Assembly: GCA_028285415.1 (NCBI GenBank)
Contig: JANQPF010000032.1
Coordinates: 24,978-88,977 of the forward strand
Length of the DNA stretch: 64,000 bases
Reading direction: 5' to 3'
From: Pseudomonadales bacterium
GTDB lineage: Bacteria; Pseudomonadota; Gammaproteobacteria; Pseudomonadales; Azotimanducaceae
Below are positions 8,287-17,668 of this stretch, one piece after another (the stretch's first letter is position 1; each line of letters begins with the position of its first letter). The notes beneath the pieces were generated by a model. The model was not told the DNA's origin. It searched no databases and saw nothing but the letters and a program-made list of their open reading frames with translations. Both the position numbers and the translations under genes were made by a program.

Positions 8287-9582
8287 ATGACCATGCCGCC
8301 GGAATTCAGTGGTTTTCACACACGCGCGGTCCACGCCGGTGCGCGGCCGGACGCGCGAACGGGCTCCCGAGCAATGCCGATCCACCAGACCACCAGCTAC
8401 GTTTTCGAAGATGCCGAAGCCGCTGCGGCCTACTTCAATCTGCAGGAATACGGCAACACGTACTCACGCATCATGAATCCCACCGTTGCCGCCTTCGAGG
8501 AGCGGGTCGCGAATCTCGAGGGTGGCGTCGGCGCGGTGGCGTTTGCGTCCGGATTGGCAGCGCAAAGTGCAGCTTTGTTTACCCTGCTGCAGCCGGGCGA
8601 CCACGTGCTGGCTTCAGCGGCGCTATACGGGGGCACCGTCACGCAGTTCAAACACTTTCTGCGCAAGATGAGCGTGGACCTGGATTTCGTCGAGCCGGAC
8701 AATCTCAGCGCCTGGCAGGGCGGCATCCGCGATAATACCAAACTCATTTTTGGTGAAACGATCGGCAATCCCTCCGGCTGCGTGCTCGACATCGCCGCTT
8801 TGGCGGAAGTGGCGCACGCGGCAGGTGTCCCGCTCATGATCGACAATACCTTTGGCACACCCTATCTCTGCCAGCCCATGACCTGGGGTGCGGACATCGT
8901 CGTTCATTCCGCCACCAAATTCATGGGCGGCCATGGTACGTCCATTGGCGGCGTTGTTACCGAATCAGGCGAGTTCGACTGGTCAAACGGCCGCTTTCCG
9001 GTCATCGCGGAGCCTTCGCCTGCGTATCACGGCCTGAAGTTTCACGAGACGTTCGGCACCTTCGGCTACCTCATGAAGCTGCGCGCTGAAACGCTCCGCG
9101 ATCTCGGCGCCTGCATGAGCCCGTTCAATGCGTTTCTGCTGGCGCAGGGCATCGAAACCCTGCCGCTTCGAATGCGTCAGCACGTTGCCAACGCCGAAGC
9201 GGTCGCAAGCTTTCTCGTCGACCATCCGCGGGTCGATGCGGTGCACTATGCCGGGCTGCCTGCGAGCCCTTATCGCCCACTGGTCGAGAAATACCTGCCG
9301 CTCGGTGCCGGTGCGGTGTTCTGTTTCGACCTCAAAGGCGGCCGTGAAGATGGGATCAAGCTGATTGAGAATCTGAACCTCTTCAGCCACCTCGCAAACG
9401 TCGGCGACGCCAAAAGTCTGGTCATTCATCCGGCGACAACCACACATCGGCAGCTTTCGGATGCTGAACTCGCCGCCGGCGGGATTGGTCCGGGCACCAT
9501 CCGCCTGTCCATTGGCATCGAAGACGCAGACGATCTCATCGCTGATCTCGACTACGCTCTCAACCGTCTGGGAAGTGCATGA
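8287..9582 (+). CDS. metY: O-acetylhomoserine aminocarboxypropyltransferase (O-acetylhomoserine sulfhydrylase)
   Basis: The 431-residue protein is a Cys/Met-metabolism PLP enzyme of the MetY group. Visible are 'GFHTRAVHAGARPDARTGSRAMPIHQTTSYVF' at the N-terminus, 'YGNTYSRIMNPTVAAFEERVANLEGG', and the PLP lysine in 'VVHSATKFMGGHGTSIGGV'. It makes homocysteine from O-acetylhomoserine and sulfide in methionine synthesis. The length of the insert around 'KFHETFGTFGYLMKLRAETLRDLGACMSPFNAFLL' distinguishes MetY from the shorter MetB/MetC. The ATG at 8287 is chosen because it gives the family N-terminus; the frame is open further upstream. The next gene starts one base after its stop. Confidence 0.93.
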   Translation: MTMPPEFSGFHTRAVHAGARPDARTGSRAMPIHQTTSYVFEDAEAAAAYFNLQEYGNTYSRIMNPTVAAFEERVANLEGGVGAVAFASGLAAQSAALFTLLQPGDHVLASAALYGGTVTQFKHFLRKMSVDLDFVEPDNLSAWQGGIRDNTKLIFGETIGNPSGCVLDIAALAEVAHAAGVPLMIDNTFGTPYLCQPMTWGADIVVHSATKFMGGHGTSIGGVVTESGEFDWSNGRFPVIAEPSPAYHGLKFHETFGTFGYLMKLRAETLRDLGACMSPFNAFLLAQGIETLPLRMRQHVANAEAVASFLVDHPRVDAVHYAGLPASPYRPLVEKYLPLGAGAVFCFDLKGGREDGIKLIENLNLFSHLANVGDAKSLVIHPATTTHRQLSDAELAAGGIGPGTIRLSIGIEDADDLIADLDYALNRLGSA

Positions 9583-9583
9583 C

Positions 9584-10066
9584 ATGAACGAACAGAATCT
9601 CAGCCAGTATCAGGACCCCGCGGTCATCCAGGCGGCGCTAGGGCGGCCGCGCGTGGCGGTGGTCGGCTTGTCTTCCAATGAGCTGCGCGCAAGCAATTTT
9701 GTGGGCTACTACCTGCTGCGTAACGGCTATTCCGTCGTTCCGGTAAACCCGCGCGAAGAGGAGATCTTCGGTCTCGAGTGTTATCCGTCGCTCGCAGCCA
9801 TCCCCGAACCGGTCGACGTGGTCGACGTCTTTCGTGACCCAAGCGCCGTTCCCGCGATCGCGGAAGAGGCTGTCGCCCAAAACGCAAAATTTCTATGGCT
9901 GCAGTTTGGCGTCATCAGCCCGGAGGGCGTGGCGATCGCGCAAGCGGGGGGGATGCAGTGCATCGTCGATCGCTGCATCAAAATTGAGCACGCACGCTAT
10001 CGGGGCCGTATGCACTGGCTCGGCTTCAATACCGAGCAGATATCGGCTCAGCGGGGTCGTGAGTGA
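9584..10066 (+). CDS. CoA-binding protein (YccU family)
   Basis: A 160-residue single-domain protein with the CoA-binding Rossmann-like fold: 'RVAVVGLSSNELRASNFVGYYLLRNGYSVVPVNPREEEIFGLECYPSLAAIPEPVDVVDVFRDPSAVP' is the standard pattern, ending with 'CIVDRCIKIEHARY'. The function of this family is not settled; a role in CoA-linked sensing is assumed. It begins one base after the metY stop (TGACATG), and MetY/CoA-binding protein pairs in one operon are common, which suggests a link to sulfur amino-acid metabolism. Confidence 0.88.
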   Translation: MNEQNLSQYQDPAVIQAALGRPRVAVVGLSSNELRASNFVGYYLLRNGYSVVPVNPREEEIFGLECYPSLAAIPEPVDVVDVFRDPSAVPAIAEEAVAQNAKFLWLQFGVISPEGVAIAQAGGMQCIVDRCIKIEHARYRGRMHWLGFNTEQISAQRGRE

Positions 10067-10072
10067 ACGAAC

Positions 10073-11479
10073 CTAACCGCCTACGCCGGCGACATCGCGC
10101 GCGGCAGCACAGAACGCCTTGACGGCTTCGCGCAGATCCCTGCGCCTCGCTTCTCCGGTGCTTTCGCTGAAACAAAAGCTCAGACGCAGCTGGTCGAGTC
10201 CCGCCTGAGCGTCTCTCTCGCGGGCATCCCGCGGATAGAAATCGTACATCGGGATGGCCACAACGCCGTGATCGGCGACGAGATTTTCGATGAACGCATC
10301 GTCCGTGCACACGCCGTCATCGAGGAACGTGAACACCGAAAAGAATCCCGCCGCGGGTGTGGTCCAGCGAAAGTGTTGGGGGTATTGGCCCAATTCCTCT
10401 TCGAGCACCTCGAGCAGTATCTGACGATTCTCGCGGTACACGGCAAGCTTGCCTTCAGCCAGCTGCCACATGGAGGCGATCGGCTTGAACCCACTGTCCG
10501 CGGGTTCGTGCAGCAACGCCTCGAAACCCCGCAGAGAAGCAGGATTCTGAAAGAGGACGTCCGAGCTTGCTTCCGTCAGCGCAAGTTCTGCCAGCGCAAC
10601 CGTCTCACCGCCGGCGATGGCAAGCTCAGCCTCGGAATACAAAAATCCAACGCGCGGGCCGGGAAAGCCGATTTTCGAGCCTGTGAAGAGATGCACCGTC
10701 TGCGCGGGTGCCATGGCAAAAAAAGGTCTGGGCCGGTCGGATGCGTCGGCGAAGCTGATGTAGACGTACGGGGCATCCTCGACAATCAGGATGCCCTCAT
10801 CGACCGCTACTTCGAGCAGCGCTTCGCGACGCGCCTGGGAGAAAGAGAATCCGGCGGGATTGTGCCCGTCCGGGACTGTGTAATAGAACGGCACGAAGTA
10901 GCCGGCGTCGCGGGCCGCGCGAATCTGCGCGCGCATGACGTCTGGCAGCGCACCCTCGTCGTCCATCTCTACCGAAAAGATTGTGGCATGTTGGCACAGC
11001 CCGACCCGTGCGGTGAATCCGGCATACGTTGGCGCATCGGTAATGTAAGCCACCGGTTTGCCGGGGCGTTCCGCCAGCGAACACATGAGATTGATGCCGC
11101 CCGTGGCCCCCACTGTGGGGATCAGCTTCTGCGGATCAATCTCAGTGCCCCAGTCACGACCGTAAACCGCCGCAAAGGTCTGGCGGGTAGAAACCGGGCC
11201 GAGCGTGTCGGTATACGAAAAGGATTCGCGCAGGTACTCAGGCACTGCTGCCGGGTCGTTCAACCCTTCAGCCGCTTCGAGGTGGGCAAAGTACGCCGCC
11301 TGGTGCTCTAGAAAGCCTCGCGGGTCCGTCACCTCGGGATGCGGGTAGCCCGCACCCAGGTGGTGGATTTTGAGTCCTTTGCTCTGCGCAAGGTCGCGCA
11401 GGCGCGGCAGCGACGCCGACATCTTGCGGGTGACGCTGACCGGCTGCAGGACAATGTCAGGGGCGTTCAGGTTAGCCAC
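10073..11479 (-). CDS. class I/II PLP-dependent aminotransferase
   Basis: The 468-residue protein has the fold-type I aminotransferase signature with the PLP lysine in 'LFTGSKIGFPGPRVGFLYSE' and the Asp/Tyr pocket in 'IVEDAPYVYISF'. Other anchors are 'LGAGYPHPEVTDP', 'VGATGGINLMCSLAERPG', 'YTVPDGHNPAGFSFSQARR' and the C-terminal substrate-carboxylate arginine in 'LDQLRLSFCF'. The layout resembles the multi-substrate 2-aminoadipate/aromatic aminotransferase group. The exact amino donor is unknown. The start is GTG at 11479, without a strong Shine-Dalgarno. It converges with the CoA-binding protein gene (6 bases apart) and is divergent from the serine hydrolase. Confidence 0.87.
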   Translation of the reverse strand: MANLNAPDIVLQPVSVTRKMSASLPRLRDLAQSKGLKIHHLGAGYPHPEVTDPRGFLEHQAAYFAHLEAAEGLNDPAAVPEYLRESFSYTDTLGPVSTRQTFAAVYGRDWGTEIDPQKLIPTVGATGGINLMCSLAERPGKPVAYITDAPTYAGFTARVGLCQHATIFSVEMDDEGALPDVMRAQIRAARDAGYFVPFYYTVPDGHNPAGFSFSQARREALLEVAVDEGILIVEDAPYVYISFADASDRPRPFFAMAPAQTVHLFTGSKIGFPGPRVGFLYSEAELAIAGGETVALAELALTEASSDVLFQNPASLRGFEALLHEPADSGFKPIASMWQLAEGKLAVYRENRQILLEVLEEELGQYPQHFRWTTPAAGFFSVFTFLDDGVCTDDAFIENLVADHGVVAIPMYDFYPRDARERDAQAGLDQLRLSFCFSESTGEARRRDLREAVKAFCAAARDVAGVGG

Positions 11480-11581
11480 GTTCAGTCTCGATGATGACGG
11501 GGACGCGAACTTTAGGTAGTTTCAGGCGCTCTGTCGACCAGGATGGCCACCCTGGCAACCGAACGTGGAGGACCTCAATCG

Positions 11582-12937
11582 ATGGCTCGAATGGTAAAAC
11601 TCGCCGCACTGGCGGCAGGCGTTGGACTTCTGGCATGGCTCGTCAGCTACGCCGGGTTTCTCGCCCAGGCGCTGCCAAACGGCACCGGGCTTGCCGCCAA
11701 ACATTTGTGCTCGCTGCACTTTGTCAGCGGCCTGCCGGTGGATCGCGCCAGGGCGTTGTACATCGACGCGTTCGTGCAGCCGCTGACCAGTTTTCTGGAC
11801 GTGGAAGTCGACGCCGCGGCGGGCACCCTCACTGCAACGGGTTTTGGTTTCGCCACCTCTCACGCCAGGCACCGAACCGGCTATGGCTGCACGCTGGTGC
11901 ACGGGGACGGTGAACTCAGCCCCGAGCGGGATGAAGCGCCGCCTGCCGTTCACACGCCCCTCAACGCCGACCACCGCGCGGCACACTTTGATAGCGGACA
12001 GCTGGAAAGCGCCCTGGACGCAGCTTTCGTCAACGAAGACAACCGCCGTAATACGCTTGCCGTTGCCGTTTTCCATGCCGGCGAGCTGGTTGCCGAACGT
12101 TACGCCGAGGGAATCAGCCAGAGCACCCCGCTGCCCGGCTGGTCCATGACAAAAAGCGTCACGGCGACGCTGATGGGTATTCTCGCCGACCGCGGGCTCG
12201 TCGACGCGCACGCTGCCGGCGCCCTGACGGAGTGGCAGACCACCGACGATCCGCGTCAAGCCATCACAATTGATCAGCTCCTGCGCATGACCAGCGGGCT
12301 CAACCTCATCGAAGACCATTCGGGCGCGGACGTCAACTCGAAGATGCTGTTTCAGGAGAGCGACGGAGCCGCCTTTTCCGGGCAACAGCCGCTCCTCTAC
12401 GACGTCGGCTCGACGTATGACTACATGAGCGGCAACACGGTTCTTGCGTCACGCGTTGTGCTTGCCCACACCGGCAATGCGCTCGACAAGAGCCATACCT
12501 GGATTGAGGAAAATCTGTTTCGTCCATTGACGATGCACAGCGCCGTTCTCGAACCCGATCAGGCGGGCACTTTCATCGGCTCCTCTTTCATGCTCGCAAG
12601 CGCGCGCGATTGGGCGCAGCTTGGCCTCCTCTACATGAACGACGGAACCTACGGCGGCCAGCGTCTCCTGTCGGAGAACTGGATAGACTACGTGCTGGAG
12701 TGGACGCCTCAGTCGGGTGACAGCGCCTACGGTGCGGGCTTCTGGCTCAACCGGTTCGGTGACGGTGAGCTGCGCTGGCCGGAGGTGCCGGCGGACGCCT
12801 TCTGGATGAACGGTTTTCAGAGCCAGTATGTTTTTGTCATCCCGTCAGAGCAGCTGGTCATCGTGCGGCTCGGCGCGTCGAGCACCTACCCACGCGTGCG
12901 CGAGCTCGTCTCAGAGGTTATCGCCGCGCAGCTCTGA
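11582..12937 (+). CDS. serine hydrolase, class C beta-lactamase fold (6-aminohexanoate-oligomer hydrolase-like)
   Basis: A 451-residue protein with an N-terminal hydrophobic segment (MARMVKLAALAAGVGLLAWLVSY region; signal anchor or uncleaved signal) followed by a beta-lactamase/transpeptidase-like domain. The catalytic Ser-x-x-Lys is 'WSMTKS' and the Tyr-x-Asn-like motif is in 'YDYMSGNTVLASRVV'. 'LLRMTSGLNLIED' and 'FIGSSFMLASARDWAQLGLLYMNDGTYGGQRLLSENWIDY' match the family of nylon-oligomer hydrolase and related esterases (PF00144). It probably hydrolyses an ester or amide in the periplasm; the substrate is unknown. ATG at 11582 is preferred to an upstream in-frame ATG at 11543 because GGAGGA sits nine bases before it. 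Confidence 0.87.
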   Translation: MARMVKLAALAAGVGLLAWLVSYAGFLAQALPNGTGLAAKHLCSLHFVSGLPVDRARALYIDAFVQPLTSFLDVEVDAAAGTLTATGFGFATSHARHRTGYGCTLVHGDGELSPERDEAPPAVHTPLNADHRAAHFDSGQLESALDAAFVNEDNRRNTLAVAVFHAGELVAERYAEGISQSTPLPGWSMTKSVTATLMGILADRGLVDAHAAGALTEWQTTDDPRQAITIDQLLRMTSGLNLIEDHSGADVNSKMLFQESDGAAFSGQQPLLYDVGSTYDYMSGNTVLASRVVLAHTGNALDKSHTWIEENLFRPLTMHSAVLEPDQAGTFIGSSFMLASARDWAQLGLLYMNDGTYGGQRLLSENWIDYVLEWTPQSGDSAYGAGFWLNRFGDGELRWPEVPADAFWMNGFQSQYVFVIPSEQLVIVRLGASSTYPRVRELVSEVIAAQL

Positions 12938-12947
12938 CAGCCACAGG

Positions 12948-13997
12948 TTACCGGGTTGGTTTGTGCGCTTTGACCATTTTGCCGAACTGACGCGCGCGGG
13001 CGCGGCGCTCCGCAATGCTCGCCTCGTTGAAGCGCCCCTCACGTTTCAGCTTTTCATAGCTCTTGAGACGCCGCTCATCCAGCGATCCGTCCGCAATGGC
13101 CGCCTGCACCGCACAACCGGGTTCGGAAGCATGGGCACAATCGTTGAACTTACAAAGTTCTGCCAAGGCATCGATGTCTGCAAAGAGCTCGCCCGCTTCC
13201 TCCGTCGCATCCGCCAGCTGAAACTCGCGCATTCCGGGACTGTCCAGAATCACACCACCCTGGGGCAGGAGATGCAGCGAGCGGTGGGTAGTCGTGTGAC
13301 GACCTTTGCTGTCGTCCTCGCGAATGGCTTTCGTAAGTTGAATTTCCGCGCCGAGTAGAGAGTTCACCAGCGTCGATTTACCAACCCCGGAGGAGCCGAG
13401 AAGCGCTATCGACTGGCCCGCGCCGCACCAGGCGGCAAGGCCATCGAGGGCAAGCGGATCAGTTGCGTTCACGGCCTCGATGGGAACCGCTGAGCCCAGC
13501 GTGCGCGCTTCATCGATAAATCCATCCAGGTCAGCGCACAAATCGGTTTTGGTGAGCACCACCACCGGCTGAATCTCCGCGGCGAGCACAACAGACAAAT
13601 AGCGCTCCAGCCGCGCCAGGTTGAAGTCGTCGTTGCACGAAGTGACGATGAACGCCGTGTCGATGTTGGCGGCAATGAGCTGCACGTCTCCGCTCGATGG
13701 GCTGATGCGCTTGATGAGACTGGTGCGCTCCAACACGGCGGCAAGGCTCTGTGATTCGGGATCAACGAGTATCCAGTCACCAACCGTCGGACGCTCTTCA
13801 GGGGCGCCGAGAAACCACTTGCCGCCAACCGGTAGCTCCCGGATACCGCTGACCGGTGGCGCCAGCGTCAGTCCCGAGCGCTGCACCGCAACCACGCGCG
13901 CGGGCAGCCATGCTTCCGGGTAGTCGATGAGCTGTTGCTGAAATACGGGTTTCCAACCAACGTCCAACAGGGTGATCTCTGTATCCCCGTCAGTCAT
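12948..13997 (-). CDS. rsgA: small ribosomal subunit biogenesis GTPase RsgA
   Basis: The 349-residue protein shows the circularly permuted GTPase order of RsgA: an N-terminal OB-like region, G4 'VVVLTKTDLC', G1 'LLGSSGVGKSTLVNSLLG', G2 in 'DDSKGRHTTTHRSLHLLP', G3 'ILDSPGMREFQ', then the zinc-binding C-terminal part 'CKFNDCAHASEPGCAV' and a basic tail. It matures the 30S subunit by GTP-driven release of late assembly factors. Gene sits alone on the minus strand between the serine hydrolase and the acetyltransferase gene, ten bases downstream of the latter, so it may be read from the kinase-acetyltransferase transcript. Confidence 0.96.
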   Translation of the reverse strand: MTDGDTEITLLDVGWKPVFQQQLIDYPEAWLPARVVAVQRSGLTLAPPVSGIRELPVGGKWFLGAPEERPTVGDWILVDPESQSLAAVLERTSLIKRISPSSGDVQLIAANIDTAFIVTSCNDDFNLARLERYLSVVLAAEIQPVVVLTKTDLCADLDGFIDEARTLGSAVPIEAVNATDPLALDGLAAWCGAGQSIALLGSSGVGKSTLVNSLLGAEIQLTKAIREDDSKGRHTTTHRSLHLLPQGGVILDSPGMREFQLADATEEAGELFADIDALAELCKFNDCAHASEPGCAVQAAIADGSLDERRLKSYEKLKREGRFNEASIAERRARARQFGKMVKAHKPTR

Positions 13998-14006
13998 TGC
14001 CCCAGC

Positions 14007-15254
14007 CTAGAAGTCCCAGCCGGTGTGCGGTATTGGCAGGCGAATGGCCCGATCCAGTGCTGCCAGCGTTTCTTCAGACGCAGAGAACTCGTCAGTCACC
14101 GCAAGGCTCGAAGCGGGCGCCACACCCCAGAACAGGCGCGTCAGCGCATTGATGGAACAGCGCACCTGAGGCAGGCTCGAATCGGTACCCGGTTCCGCAC
14201 TGGATCGAGGACCCAGGCGCAACACGTAGCTACCCCCGGCACCCTGCCAGGCCGAGCCGTCGGGCAACATGTCGTTCAACGGATCGCGCACGTCGACCTG
14301 CAGAGCCAGATCCGTTGCCGCGTCCGAAAATGCCGCCACGCAGGCCGGCACGTCCAGCATACGCAGCTGCCACCACGCGAACGTACGATGCTCAGCGCTG
14401 AGCGTGCTGCCGCGTGTGAGCGCGCGATTGCGAAACGGCCGGTCCAACAGGTCCTGCAGCTGAATTTCCGGTGGCTCCACGATCTTCACGGCGTACACCT
14501 GGTCCGCCAGGGATTTCAGAAGGCCAAGCAGTTCCAGCAGCTCGGCCGTGTTGCGGTAACCGATCATCTCGACGCTGTAGGGACCGCGCTCTGCTTTACC
14601 GGAAAACCACATGAAGTGGGTCAGCGTCTCGCGCTCGAAGTAGCCAAGACCGAAACCGCCCTCCGACCATCCCATCTCCGCTTTGATGAACTGCGGCGGA
14701 TTCAATACGACGCTGCCGTGGACTTTGTGACGCCCGACGAGCGCGCTGTGGACCGCTGCAAAGTCGTCGGCACTCAGTCGCCTTGGCGTTGGCACGCGAT
14801 GGTCCACGCGCAGGGTACCCGGGTCAAACTGCAGCTGGTGATCGTAACCCCCACTGCCGAAGCCAAGCTGGTCGTAAAATCCCTGATCGAACATGCCAAG
14901 TGCCGCCACGGCAGCACCTCGCTCTGCGCTTGCAGCAAGCTGTTGCGCAGTCAGACGCTTGGCGAACGCGTGACCGCGGGCGATGCGGCTGGTGGTCACC
15001 GCGGTGACCGCGCAGAGCGGGAGATCCGTTTCCTGCAGGCGCAAGCTGCCATCGACGATGTGCACGCTGCACTCCGCTTCGCCGTTCATGGTCGCAACTA
15101 CCGTGTCCCCGCAGGCGAAGAAGTCGTCCATCATTTTTTCTTCGTCTTCGTCCACCCAGCCGACCTCGCGCCAGATGCGCTTAACCGAGGGAAGATCGCG
15201 TTCGTAGTCGAACGCACGTATCTCTATTTCGTTGTGCAGGTTGTTGCGGCTCAT
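14007..15254 (-). CDS. Eis-like GNAT family N-acetyltransferase
   Basis: A 415-residue protein with a tandem GNAT fold and a C-terminal sterol-carrier-like domain, the three-part layout of the Eis family. The N-terminal GNAT is 'IEIRAFDYERDLPSVKRIWREVGW', acetyl-CoA loop around 'VTTSRIARGHAFAKRLTAQQLAASAERG', then 'ALGMFDQGFYDQLGFGSGGYDHQL'. The C-terminal part ('PLNDMLPDGSAWQGAGGSYVLRL', 'VRCSINALTRLFWGVAPAS', ending in a buried carboxylate 'TGWDF') matches the Eis tail. Mycobacterial Eis acetylates aminoglycosides and protein lysines; the target here is unknown. The start codon overlaps the stop of the sensor-kinase gene as ATGA. Confidence 0.83.
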   Translation of the reverse strand: MSRNNLHNEIEIRAFDYERDLPSVKRIWREVGWVDEDEEKMMDDFFACGDTVVATMNGEAECSVHIVDGSLRLQETDLPLCAVTAVTTSRIARGHAFAKRLTAQQLAASAERGAAVAALGMFDQGFYDQLGFGSGGYDHQLQFDPGTLRVDHRVPTPRRLSADDFAAVHSALVGRHKVHGSVVLNPPQFIKAEMGWSEGGFGLGYFERETLTHFMWFSGKAERGPYSVEMIGYRNTAELLELLGLLKSLADQVYAVKIVEPPEIQLQDLLDRPFRNRALTRGSTLSAEHRTFAWWQLRMLDVPACVAAFSDAATDLALQVDVRDPLNDMLPDGSAWQGAGGSYVLRLGPRSSAEPGTDSSLPQVRCSINALTRLFWGVAPASSLAVTDEFSASEETLAALDRAIRLPIPHTGWDF

Positions 15255-17584
15255 ACTGCGCCAAATTTGATGGGTGTGACTCGCGAGTCGGCAAGATGTG
15301 CAAGCGGAATCACCATGCGGATGGCGGTCCCGACATCCACCTCTGATTCGATCTCTATGTCTCCGCCAATCTGCTTGGTAAAGCCATAGACCATGCTGAG
15401 ACCCAGACCGTTCCCCTGGGTCTCGCTTTTGGTTGTGTAGAACGGCTCAGCCGCCCGCTCCACCTGGTCGGGGGTCATGCCGCAGCCGTGATCGATCACC
15501 GCAATGACGGCCCATTTGTCATCGCGTTTGCTGAGCTCCACCACAATCTCACCGTGATTACCCTGGGCGTCCTTGGCATTCAGCGCCAGATTCAGGAGCG
15601 CCGTGGTCAGCTGCGCTGGATCGAGCACAACCTGCAACGGCGGCGTGTCGTGAAGCTCCAGCTGCACGTCTACGGTGCCACCCATGGTGCGGGCGATGAG
15701 CGGTACGCGCTCGCGCAGGATGTTGTTGAGATGCACTTTCTCGAGCTGGAGCGGCTGCTTGCGGGCATACGAGATGAGCGCGCGGGTAATGTCCGCACCC
15801 GAAGCGGAGGCGGTTGCGATGTGGTCTAGCAAGATCGCGTGCTCTTCGTTGTCCTCGAGATCTTCCGCGAGCAGCTCCGAGGCGCCGATGATGACCGTCA
15901 GCAGGTTGTTGAAATCATGCGCAACGCCTCCCGTCAGCTGCCCCAGCACGCGCAGCTTCTCTGCTTCCGAAAGCTGCCGTTCCAACGCAATGCGCGAGCT
16001 TTCCGCAATGTCTGCCTGCTCAATTTTCTCTTCGAGCTCGCGCGTACGCTCGGTAACAACTTCTTCGAGACGTTCGGCATGCCGCGCTTCCGCCTCCGCC
16101 TTGAGTTTCTGTGCGCGCCGGCTAACGCTCAGGAAGCCAATGAAGCCGAACGCAAGCACAATCATGATCAAACCGTTGCGGATTATGGTTGCCTGCTCCG
16201 CAGCCGCGAGCGCCCGTTCCTTCTCGTTGATTTCAAAATCCCGATGCAGCACCGCCAGGCGGTCGAGGGTCTGCTGGCGTATGGTTTTCGACAACTCGTT
16301 GTATTCGCGATGGGCGCGAAGGCTCGCCGCGTAGTCACCCTGCGCCACCTCAATCTCGCCCAGGAGCTCGAGGGACGACAGCAGCATCTGCTGGGCGCCT
16401 TCCCGGCGCAGGCGTTCAATGGCTTCGTTGATGGCAAGACGCGCGCCCTCGATATCTCCGCTTACAAACAGCGCGCGCGCATAACCGGTCTTCAAACGGC
16501 GCTGCTCGAACGTATTCGGATTCGCCTTGGCGAGGTCCAGGCCTTGACGGTAGGCAACCAGCGCCTGTTGCGACTGATTGGCCGCGAGGTGCGCTTCACC
16601 GAGCACGGAGTACGCAAAACCAAGGTAGCCGTGGTTGCCCGAAAACTCGTTACGCGTGAGGGCCGTTTCCAATATGTCTATCGCCGCCTGCGGTTGTCCG
16701 AGCGCCACGTCGGACATGGCCGTATAGACGAGCGCGGTCAGCTCTTTTGAGTAGCGCTTGTTCTCCGCCGCCCAGGTCAGGGTGCCCTCGTAAAACTCTT
16801 TGGCCACTTCGTGCTGCCCGAGATCCGCGTAGGCGAGACCCACGTTGAAAGACATGACCCTGTAGAGCTCTTCGTCTCTTTCCGGATCGAGACGCTCCAG
16901 GCCTTCGGCAAAGTTGTCCAACGCCGTCTGAAACGCACCCTGCGCCCGTGAAAAGAGTCCCAGCGCGTTTTGCTGCACGGCGATCATGTGCGGCAGGCCG
17001 GTTTCGCGCGCGGCTTCTCGCGCTTTGAAACCGAACTGCTGCGCCTTGCGAAGCTCGCCGATCTGGTAGTGCAAGAACGCCTGATGGTAATACGCTTTGG
17101 CCATGGCCCAGTCCGAGCCTGATGCTTCCGCAAGGTCAATGGACGCCTGACACGAGGTACGCGCCTGGTTGAGGCTCGCCTGTATGAGATGGAGCGCACA
17201 CCAGGAAGCCGCAACGTATGCGCGCCCTGCATCGTCCGACTCTTCGAGTTTCAGAGAGGCTTGTTGCAGGTGCGAGCGGGTGAGGTTCGGATCGCGATCG
17301 AGGATCAACCTGCCAAGCATCGCGTGCAGGCGCCCCTGATCGGCGGTGTCAGCATTGCGCATGAGTTCCTGCAGCTCCGCTTCCGACAGAGCGGACAGGT
17401 CGTCGAATTCGAGCTCCGCCCAGGCTCCCATCGGAGTCAGCAACGCCAGAATCACCAGCGCATGAGCACACATCCGCGTCACGTCCGGCCGAAACGAGTT
17501 CGTTCCGGTCACATGTCGGAAAACGGAAGTTGTTACGGCCATAGCGACAATCTTTGTTGCGAAGCCGTTTCTTGGTGTGAGCAT
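15251..17584 (-). CDS. TPR-containing transmembrane sensor histidine kinase
   Basis: A 777-residue protein. An N-terminal hydrophobic segment ('MCAHALVILALLTPMGAWA', residues 38-56) acts as signal peptide, followed by about seven tetratricopeptide repeats (about 85-440) in the periplasm, one membrane helix (about 471-490), a coiled coil (about 490-545), and a kinase core: H-box 'GGVAHDFNNLL' with phospho-His556, N-box 'LLNLALNAKDAQGN', G1 'IDHGCGMTPDQ', G2 'TQGNGLGLSMVYGFTKQIGG'. There is no receiver domain and no response-regulator gene beside it. The long N-terminal extension is uncertain; ATG at 17473 would start exactly at the signal peptide, but none of the candidate starts has a clear Shine-Dalgarno. 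Confidence 0.88.
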   Translation of the reverse strand: MLTPRNGFATKIVAMAVTTSVFRHVTGTNSFRPDVTRMCAHALVILALLTPMGAWAELEFDDLSALSEAELQELMRNADTADQGRLHAMLGRLILDRDPNLTRSHLQQASLKLEESDDAGRAYVAASWCALHLIQASLNQARTSCQASIDLAEASGSDWAMAKAYYHQAFLHYQIGELRKAQQFGFKAREAARETGLPHMIAVQQNALGLFSRAQGAFQTALDNFAEGLERLDPERDEELYRVMSFNVGLAYADLGQHEVAKEFYEGTLTWAAENKRYSKELTALVYTAMSDVALGQPQAAIDILETALTRNEFSGNHGYLGFAYSVLGEAHLAANQSQQALVAYRQGLDLAKANPNTFEQRRLKTGYARALFVSGDIEGARLAINEAIERLRREGAQQMLLSSLELLGEIEVAQGDYAASLRAHREYNELSKTIRQQTLDRLAVLHRDFEINEKERALAAAEQATIIRNGLIMIVLAFGFIGFLSVSRRAQKLKAEAEARHAERLEEVVTERTRELEEKIEQADIAESSRIALERQLSEAEKLRVLGQLTGGVAHDFNNLLTVIIGASELLAEDLEDNEEHAILLDHIATASASGADITRALISYARKQPLQLEKVHLNNILRERVPLIARTMGGTVDVQLELHDTPPLQVVLDPAQLTTALLNLALNAKDAQGNHGEIVVELSKRDDKWAVIAVIDHGCGMTPDQVERAAEPFYTTKSETQGNGLGLSMVYGFTKQIGGDIEIESEVDVGTAIRMVIPLAHLADSRVTPIKFGAV

Positions 17585-17668
17585 AGCCGCAGCGTCAAGC
17601 GCATGTGCCGCTGTGCGGGGATCGATCCATGACCCACTGTACCGCGTTTTGGCGTGTTCGCAAAATAC

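Noticed and set aside
10268..11311. 347-codon open frame on the plus strand opposite the aminotransferase
   Set aside because: Antisense shadow of a gene with intact PLP motifs.
13935..15389. 484-codon open frame on the plus strand opposite the acetyltransferase and kinase genes
   Set aside because: It mirrors the real minus-strand genes in antisense, has no family features and an unusual Arg/His/Gln-rich composition typical of high-GC antisense frames.
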